Of a stretch of DNA of 44,167 bases, positions 38,645-44,167 are shown in pieces. Both the position numbers and the translations under genes were made by a program. How positions within the stretch are numbered: the stretch's first letter is position 1; every line of letters starts with the position of its first letter. The DNA lies in the NCBI GenBank assembly GCA_947628275.1, contig CANQZD010000045.1, positions 1 to 44,167 on the forward strand, in the 5' to 3' direction. Source of the stretch: an uncultured Bacilli bacterium (GTDB taxonomy: Bacteria > Bacillota_I > Bacilli_A > RF39 > UBA660). The notes beneath the pieces are model-generated. The model had not been told where the DNA came from and did no database searches. It saw only the letters and a list, made by a program, of their open reading frames with translations.

Positions 38645-40946
38645 CTTCACCTCCTATAAAATCTGGTTTAACTATTTTTTCATAAACAATATCTAGTCCA
38701 TCATAATTACAAATAGCTTCATAAGGACAAAATTCACAACCAACATTTTTATTACCAATATTTTTAGGCGCAATTTTAAAATTGCCATTAAAAATTTCTT
38801 CAACTGTTTCTTTTATCTTTTGTTCAGTAAATAAATTCATTTTAGCTAACTCATCTTTGCTCATTACTTTGGCATATTTATAAAAACCTTTCGCTGACTT
38901 TTTTAAACCCTTAATTACTTTACTATCAAAATAACTACTATCAAATTTGCTCAAAGCTTCTTCATCACTAATACTATAACCTTCCAAATAATACTCTTTT
39001 TCTTCTAATTCTTTTCTTTGATGTTTTAAATCAGCACTAACTAAAGAAGGAATTACTTTTTGCAAATAAAAACCCACTAATTCATAATCTTTAAATTGTG
39101 ATTTACTAAGTAAATAAGCATAAATAGGCAATTGCATCCCAATTCCATAATTAATTAAATTAAAATCAATTTTAGGACTACCCGTTTTATAATCAATTAC
39201 ACTTATTCGCTGTTCATCATAATAAAATTTATCAATAAAACCTTTAAAAATAATATCATGATTTAATAAAACTTCAATTTTAACTTCACATAACACATTT
39301 TTAAGACTTGAATATGCTTCTTGTCTTTTAATTTCCTCAATAACTCTTCTTAAATTATTTGCTAATTTATTAAAGAAAAATTCTTCTTTCTTTGAATTAC
39401 TAAAATTATTCTTTTCTTCTAAAACCAATTTTTCAAAATCAAAATCTAGTTCATAAAATTGTTCTAAAACATGATGATAAAAATTCCCAACACTTTGAAA
39501 AAAAGTAGGATTAGATTTATTTATTTTTAAAACATTATTTAAATAAAAACGAAAAGGACAACGATTATATAAATCTAAACTAGAATATGATAATGTATTA
39601 ATTGGCTTAATTATATTAAATTTTTTAAATTGATGATTAAAACTTTTATAAGAACAATCTTTATAAGCCGGATATAATTGTTCTAAAGAAGAATCCCACA
39701 CTCCATATTCATAATAAAGATCCATATTTGCCGCAAAAGTAAGTTTATTAAATAAATGAGAATTTTCATAATTAGGTTTAATATCAATTTCTTTTAAATA
39801 ATTTTCTTTTATAACTGGAGCTAAATAAAATTTACCATCATCCAAAGCACTTAAAGAAATAGTTAAATTAGAATAATAGTTTAATCTTTTTATCGTATCT
39901 TGCAAAATATTTTGATTTTCCTCTAAAATACTTAATAAATTTAAATTACTTCTTTCTTTATCCGTTAAATATTCATAATTCTTAACTAAATTAGGAAAAC
40001 AAGATTCTCGAGCATTTACTAAAAATATATAAGCATCCCTATCAACTTCACCCGTCAAAAAATCAAAATCTCTAATACAGTTTTTAGGAATATCAATTTT
40101 AATAGTTAAACTTTTCAAAGAGTCTAAAACATAATTATAAAATTCCGTATTTACTTCTAAAGCTAAATATTTATTAGCAAAATTAATCAAAGCATTATAT
40201 ACTTTTTCTTCAAAATGATTCTTTAAATTTTTTTTTAATTCAGCAAAAATACTTTGCCAATCTTCCTTAATATGTTTAACAAAATATTTTACAATTTTAG
40301 TTGAATATACATTTAAAGTCATCGTAAAAGAAAAATTCAAATTAAAGAAATGACCATAAGTTAAAAATAAATTACGATATTCCTCATCAACATTAGTTAA
40401 ATATATTTTTTCATAAGGAACACCTTTTTTAATTAAATCTACTATTAGATTACAAATATTACTTACTTCTTCTCTTTTTTTTAATGTTTTAAAATAAACC
40501 AAAGAATTACTCTCTAGTTCTATATTTTCTTCCCAAACTTTAGTTAATAAAGAACACTTTAAATATAAAATATTAACAATATTAGTTTTTACTAAATGAT
40601 AAAAACATAATTCATAATTTTTTAACCATTCTTTAAATAAAGGATTAACTACAAGCAAATTGTTTTCTTCTAATTCTTTTTTTAAATTTGCTAAAAAAAT
40701 AACTTTATCATTATCATAATTATTATCATTAACATAATAGATATTTTCTAAATAAATTTTAGCTATTTCTTTAGAGATATGATACTTACTAACAAGATAA
40801 AATAATGTCTCTTCTGTATAATCAAAAATAAGTTGTTTTTTTAATTCACTTATAGACATTACTAAAGAATCTAAATCATTATTACCTCTTAATTTATTTA
40901 ATAAATATAGTTTATTATTATCACTTGTTATATATATTTTCTGCAT
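38607..40946 (-). CDS. addB: AddB-like nuclease subunit, short form
   Basis: Second subunit of the helicase-nuclease. 779 residues, against about 1160 in B. subtilis. The C-terminal nuclease domain is intact: the first cluster cysteine is in YNRCPFRFYL, followed by GFIDKFYYD and VIDYKTGSPKI, and the remaining three in GCEFCPYEAIC form the Fe-S staple. The N-terminal helicase half is reduced, and the GRSGSGKT Walker A seen in B. subtilis AddB is absent. GGTGAGGAT precedes the ATG. First gene of addB-addA. Confidence 0.88.
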   Translation of the reverse strand: MQKIYITSDNNKLYLLNKLRGNNDLDSLVMSISELKKQLIFDYTEETLFYLVSKYHISKEIAKIYLENIYYVNDNNYDNDKVIFLANLKKELEENNLLVVNPLFKEWLKNYELCFYHLVKTNIVNILYLKCSLLTKVWEENIELESNSLVYFKTLKKREEVSNICNLIVDLIKKGVPYEKIYLTNVDEEYRNLFLTYGHFFNLNFSFTMTLNVYSTKIVKYFVKHIKEDWQSIFAELKKNLKNHFEEKVYNALINFANKYLALEVNTEFYNYVLDSLKSLTIKIDIPKNCIRDFDFLTGEVDRDAYIFLVNARESCFPNLVKNYEYLTDKERSNLNLLSILEENQNILQDTIKRLNYYSNLTISLSALDDGKFYLAPVIKENYLKEIDIKPNYENSHLFNKLTFAANMDLYYEYGVWDSSLEQLYPAYKDCSYKSFNHQFKKFNIIKPINTLSYSSLDLYNRCPFRFYLNNVLKINKSNPTFFQSVGNFYHHVLEQFYELDFDFEKLVLEEKNNFSNSKKEEFFFNKLANNLRRVIEEIKRQEAYSSLKNVLCEVKIEVLLNHDIIFKGFIDKFYYDEQRISVIDYKTGSPKIDFNLINYGIGMQLPIYAYLLSKSQFKDYELVGFYLQKVIPSLVSADLKHQRKELEEKEYYLEGYSISDEEALSKFDSSYFDSKVIKGLKKSAKGFYKYAKVMSKDELAKMNLFTEQKIKETVEEIFNGNFKIAPKNIGNKNVGCEFCPYEAICNYDGLDIVYEKIVKPDFIGGEDDELLSDAVASN

Positions 40947-40961
40947 ATCCTCACCAAAAAT

Positions 40962-40970
40962 ATTGTATCA
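40962..40970 (-). promoter_or_regulatory. extended -10 of addBA
   Basis: On the minus strand TGATACAAT, the same extended -10 as before the SDR operon. No clear -35. Confidence 0.4.
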
Positions 40971-40983
40971 CAAAAAAAGAAGT

Positions 40984-41982
40984 TTACCTAACAAATTGCT
41001 TGCACTTTTCTAACCACAATAAATATTCATCAAGACAATTCATTATTTCTTCTTCACTTTGACATAAACAAATTTTTTGTTTCATTTCTTTACTATTTGG
41101 CATTCCTTTTAAATAAAACAAAATATTTGATCTAATTTCTAATAAAGCAGCTTTTAAAGATTTATCATTTTTTAATAAATTAAAATGTTTTTTCATCATT
41201 GCCACTTTTTCTTCATTTGTCGGAGCAGCTATTACTATACCTTTATCTAAATATTCTACACATTCTTTAATTAACCACGGATTACCTAAAACTCCTCTTC
41301 CAATCATCACCGCATCACAACCAGTTTCATCTAACATTTTCTTGGCCAAAATGGGACTTGTAACATCACCATTACCAATAACAGGAATTCTTACATTTTC
41401 TTTAACTTCTTTAATAATTTGCCAGTTAGCTTTACCACTATAACCCTGACTTCTAGTTCTAGCATGAACACAGATTGCACTAGCCCCAGCTTCTTCACAT
41501 TTTCGAGCTACTAAAACCGCATTAATTGAAGAATCATCCCAACCACTTCTAATTTTAACTGTTACCGGAACATTAACAGCTTCTACAACATTTTTAACAA
41601 TTTCATATATTTTATCCGGATTTTTAAGTAAAGCACTCCCAGCTTGAGCTCCTACCGCTACTTTCGGAACTGGACAACCCATATTAATATCAATAATATC
41701 AGGATGCATCTTTTCTTCAACAATTCTTGCTGCTTCAACAAAAGATGAAACATCACTTCCAAATATCTGCTGAGCAATTGGTCTTTCTTCATCACTCATT
41801 TTTAAAAGTTTTAATGTTTTCTCATTTTGATAAACTAAAGCTTTATCACTTACCATTTCCGCATAAATAAGCCCAGCACCCATTTGCTTAATTATTTTTC
41901 TAAAACTAGTATTAGAATAACCAGCCATCGGAGCCAAGACAATCTGATTCTTAATTTTTACATTTCCAATCTTCCATTCCAT
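40984..41982 (-). CDS. dusB: tRNA-dihydrouridine synthase (DusB-like)
   Basis: FMN enzyme reducing uridine to dihydrouridine in tRNA D-loops. 332 residues. FMN-binding LAPMAGYSNTSFR (about 16-28), the catalytic Cys103 in INMGCPVPKV, VKIRSGW (about 148-154), ICVHARTR and VIGNGDV are all present. It follows pduL by 3 bp, so the two are co-transcribed although their functions look unrelated. Confidence 0.94.
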   Translation of the reverse strand: MEWKIGNVKIKNQIVLAPMAGYSNTSFRKIIKQMGAGLIYAEMVSDKALVYQNEKTLKLLKMSDEERPIAQQIFGSDVSSFVEAARIVEEKMHPDIIDINMGCPVPKVAVGAQAGSALLKNPDKIYEIVKNVVEAVNVPVTVKIRSGWDDSSINAVLVARKCEEAGASAICVHARTRSQGYSGKANWQIIKEVKENVRIPVIGNGDVTSPILAKKMLDETGCDAVMIGRGVLGNPWLIKECVEYLDKGIVIAAPTNEEKVAMMKKHFNLLKNDKSLKAALLEIRSNILFYLKGMPNSKEMKQKICLCQSEEEIMNCLDEYLLWLEKCKQFVR

Positions 41983-41985
41983 AAT

Positions 41986-42543
41986 CTAAAACCTAATTTC
42001 TACTTCATCACCATTTTTAAGTAAAAAAGCATTAGCTTCATCACGGTCAATATGTAAATCCATAACCCCATTATCTTTTACCTTAACAAATGCTTTAATA
42101 ATTCCTTTACGTTCCTTATCAATTACCACATCAATCATTTGATCATCAACTAAATTTAATTTTCTAGCTTCACTAGGATTTAAATGTAAATGAGCTTTAG
42201 CTAAAATACAACAACTATTAAGTAATACTTTTTTTCCATTAGCTTCAACATAAACACTTTCACTATTAGCCAAATCCCCACTTTTTCTAACCGGAGGATT
42301 TATTCCTAAAACATAAGCATCACTTGCTGATATTTCTACTTGATTATAAGAACGACAAGGCCCCATAACTCTTACATGAGCAATCTCTCCAGAATTTGTT
42401 TTTAAAGTAACATAATCAGTAGAAGCATACTCATTATTTTGACTTATCATAAAATCTTTAACCATTTCTTTATTAAATAATTTATCATATACATCTTTAG
42501 TTAAATGAACATGACGATTACTAATACTAACTTTTATTTTCAC
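41986..42543 (-). CDS. pduL: PduL-type phosphate acyltransferase
   Basis: Transfers acyl groups between CoA and phosphate (acetyl- or propanoyl-CoA to acyl-phosphate), giving ATP through acetate kinase. About 185 residues with the two PduL domains. Zinc-binding SNRHVHLT is near the N-terminus (about 8-15), followed by VRVMGPCRSYNQVE, AKAHLHLNPSEA and LHIDRDEANA. No microcompartment targeting peptide is seen, so it is probably the cytosolic form replacing Pta. The start is the GTG at 42543, five bases after AGGTGA; a GTG at 42552 would overlap that site. A TATAAT lies at 42566-42561. Confidence 0.92.
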   Translation of the reverse strand: MKIKVSISNRHVHLTKDVYDKLFNKEMVKDFMISQNNEYASTDYVTLKTNSGEIAHVRVMGPCRSYNQVEISASDAYVLGINPPVRKSGDLANSESVYVEANGKKVLLNSCCILAKAHLHLNPSEARKLNLVDDQMIDVVIDKERKGIIKAFVKVKDNGVMDLHIDRDEANAFLLKNGDEVEIRF

Positions 42544-42573
42544 AAAAATCACCTATCAAAATTATACAATATT

Positions 42574-42606
42574 AAAAAAAAATACGCACTTATAAATACG
42601 TATTTT
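42574..42606 (-). terminator. terminator of the sortase gene
   Basis: On the minus strand, AAAATACG (42606-42599) and CGTATTTT (42586-42579) form an 8-bp stem with a 12-base loop, followed by nine T. Confidence 0.75.
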
Positions 42607-42615
42607 GACATTATA

Positions 42616-43371
42616 TTAATTAATTTTTTTAGCAACAACAACCATTCGTCCATTCTCCTGTGAATACTCACAAGTAATTAAAGTTATTAATTGTTCCCCA
42701 AAATGAGCATCAACACCAGTTGAATAAAGTTCCAAAGCTTTACTATTATCAATAAATTCATTATACTTTTTTTCATCACTCAAATCATTATAATAATAAT
42801 ATCTAAAAACATCTTGTTCATCTTGATAAAACACCCTTGATTTAAAAACCGTTACTATTTCATACTTTCTTGCTTCATTATTAGTATATATTTCAATTAT
42901 ATTATGACTATCATAATATTCTTTATTAACATAATTTAATAAATTTTGAAACATCTCTTGATCTTTCATACTATGCCCATAAATTATCACATTAGAATTA
43001 ACATCATTTAAATTAGAATTATTATCAATAAATATCGAACCATAACTACTATATTCCTTTTGATAATTATGATTTAAATAATAATCATTATCACTTCCCT
43101 GTAATAATGGATAATTAATTTTAGTGTCATTAATTTTAATCCATCCCTTAACATCTTCATTTTCTTTTTGTAAATCTATAACTGTATTAAAAATGGTTTG
43201 ATTTACATCTTCTTCACTAGAATTAATTTCTATATTAAAAATATTTTCTTGCAATTCTTGATTTATTTTTTTATCTCTAAAATTGATAAAAACAAAATAA
43301 GATAAACAACCAATTAATATTACTAAAATAATACTAAGCCCCATAATTTTATATTTTTTCTTAATTTTCAT
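42616..43371 (-). CDS. Class B sortase
   Basis: Membrane transpeptidase attaching surface proteins to the cell wall or to each other. About 251 residues with an N-terminal membrane anchor (about 10-30) and an outer sortase domain. Numbered from a TTG at 43374, catalytic residues are His134 in IIYGHSM, Cys235 in LITCEYS and Arg243 in ENGRMVVVA. The ITCEYS..NGRM pattern is class B. The start is placed at ATG 43371. The preceding gene codes for a VPKTG protein, the likely substrate. Confidence 0.93.
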   Translation of the reverse strand: MKIKKKYKIMGLSIILVILIGCLSYFVFINFRDKKINQELQENIFNIEINSSEEDVNQTIFNTVIDLQKENEDVKGWIKINDTKINYPLLQGSDNDYYLNHNYQKEYSSYGSIFIDNNSNLNDVNSNVIIYGHSMKDQEMFQNLLNYVNKEYYDSHNIIEIYTNNEARKYEIVTVFKSRVFYQDEQDVFRYYYYNDLSDEKKYNEFIDNSKALELYSTGVDAHFGEQLITLITCEYSQENGRMVVVAKKIN

Positions 43372-43388
43372 CAACTATACCTTCTTAC

Positions 43389-43411
43389 AAAAAAAAGGTG
43401 AAATATTCACC
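43389..43411 (-). terminator. terminator between the surface protein and sortase genes
   Basis: On the minus strand, GGTGAA (43411-43406) and TTCACC (43402-43397) pair around a 3-base loop and eight T follow. The sortase gene would need its own promoter or read-through. Confidence 0.75.
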
Positions 43412-43416
43412 CTTTA

Positions 43417-44167
43417 TTAATCCTTAATTTTAATAACTAAAGTTAATAAACTTAAAGTCATAAGTGTTAAGATACTTAATACCATCATTATATTATTATT
43501 TCCTGTTTTTGGAACATCGTCTAAAACTCTATTTTCATCTTTAATGGCTACTAAGAATGGTGAAAGTTCATTTACATTAATATCAATTTTACCATCAACA
43601 ATTTCTTTTTGAACTTCTTGATAAGTACCATCTTTCTTTAAATGTAAAACTAAAGCTTGTTTACCATTATACTCTTTACCAACTGTAAATACAATGTTAA
43701 TGCCATTTTTAATTTCGCCTTTTACTACATGTAATTCATAAGTATTTAAAATATTACCATATCCTTTTTTCTTAGCTGTTTCAACAATATTTAAATAATC
43801 TTTACTAGTATCATCAAGTGCTTCTGCAGCAATAGCAACATCAGTATCTTTAGAAGTATCAACAGTAACATTACTAATTACTTCATTTACATAAGAAGTT
43901 GTATCCTCATTACCATAAATATGAATATGGAAATTTTTAGCAGCATATACAATATCATTTTTTATGAAATATAAAGTGCTTCGATTATAATATTCATCTA
44001 CCTCACCACTACCTTTATGAGTTCCAATTACAATTTTTACGCCTAAATCATTAGCCATTTTAGCAGCGCGTCCTTCAATAGATAAATTATAACGCATTTG
44101 AGCATCATTAATATTAAAAGTAGATGTTGTATCTTCTAAAGCAACTTTAGATAGATAATCTTCAATT
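43417..44167 (-). CDS. Sortase-anchored surface protein (VPKTG), partial at the 5' end
   Basis: C-terminal 250 residues of a cell-wall-anchored protein. The open frame runs past the ATG at 44097 to the window edge without a stop, so that ATG is internal and the N-terminus with the signal peptide is outside. The C-terminus is a complete sorting signal: VPKTG, a hydrophobic segment of about 20 residues and the charged end IKIKD. The rest is a beta-rich repeat-like region with LHLKKDGTYQEV and a Ser/Pro block before the signal. The function is unknown, adhesion or another surface role. It lies directly upstream of the class B sortase gene. Confidence 0.85.
   Translation of the reverse strand, partial: IEDYLSKVALEDTTSTFNINDAQMRYNLSIEGRAAKMANDLGVKIVIGTHKGSGEVDEYYNRSTLYFIKNDIVYAAKNFHIHIYGNEDTTSYVNEVISNVTVDTSKDTDVAIAAEALDDTSKDYLNIVETAKKKGYGNILNTYELHVVKGEIKNGINIVFTVGKEYNGKQALVLHLKKDGTYQEVQKEIVDGKIDINVNELSPFLVAIKDENRVLDDVPKTGNNNIMMVLSILTLMTLSLLTLVIKIKD

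Overview
The window is strongly AT-rich, gene-dense DNA from a low-GC Firmicute of the Bacilli / Erysipelotrichia / RF39-like gut lineages. The standard genetic code is used: Trp is TGG and TGA acts as a stop, for example in khpA. The organism looks anaerobic and fermentative (oxygen-independent ribonucleotide reductase NrdD/NrdG, a PduL-type phosphotransacylase, a 4Fe-4S ferredoxin). It is probably endospore-forming: a clear CotE and a YunB are present, plus a probable YutH. I see no insertion sequence, prophage block, CRISPR array or rRNA. No gene-free stretch exceeds 300 bases; the longest is 5486-5749.

Layout. 1-9645: lexA with two SOS operators; then on the minus strand a rhomboid protease and lspA-rluD; aminopeptidase M18 on the plus strand; RDD membrane protein and dUTPase on the minus strand; then a Crp/Fnr regulator divergent from nrdDG, separated by a perfect 20-bp palindrome. 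9660-17520: DUF3592 protein, tRNA-Arg(CCG), cdsA-rseP, rpsP-khpA, a cytosolic GH30 glycosidase, cotE, a HIT protein, an M23 peptidase with W-repeats, rpoZ, DUF4234-DUF2752 and an S1-domain protein. 17605-22537: nfu (yutI) facing a minus-strand block whose order yutH-X-yutD-Y-yunB-Z follows the Bacillus subtilis yutI-yutH-yutD-yunB region but contains three unrecognised proteins. 22700-26225: ferredoxin, then SDR-ynbB-rluA-like-rluB. 26304-31578: a compact minus-strand operon with a frameshifted zinc-ribbon/HExxH metalloprotease, a zinc-ribbon membrane peptide, a P-type Ca2+-ATPase, an anchored extracellular protein and an unknown 292-residue protein. 31705-40946: a DNA-repair island (SNF2 helicase, unknown membrane protein, AddA, AddB). 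40984-44167: dusB with pduL, a class B sortase, and the 3' part of its likely substrate, a VPKTG-anchored surface protein cut by the window edge.

The most unusual signals are these. (1) yutH and yunB share a nearly identical 20-bp inverted repeat that contains a -10-like element and the start codon. Neither has a Shine-Dalgarno sequence and each sits directly behind a terminator, which suggests leaderless mRNAs. (2) The Crp/Fnr palindrome is centred about 41.5 bp before the predicted nrdD transcript start. (3) A -1 slippery heptamer lies directly before the stop that separates a zinc ribbon from its metalloprotease. (4) Stop codons lie repeatedly inside terminator loops, including one hairpin that carries the stops of two convergent genes.
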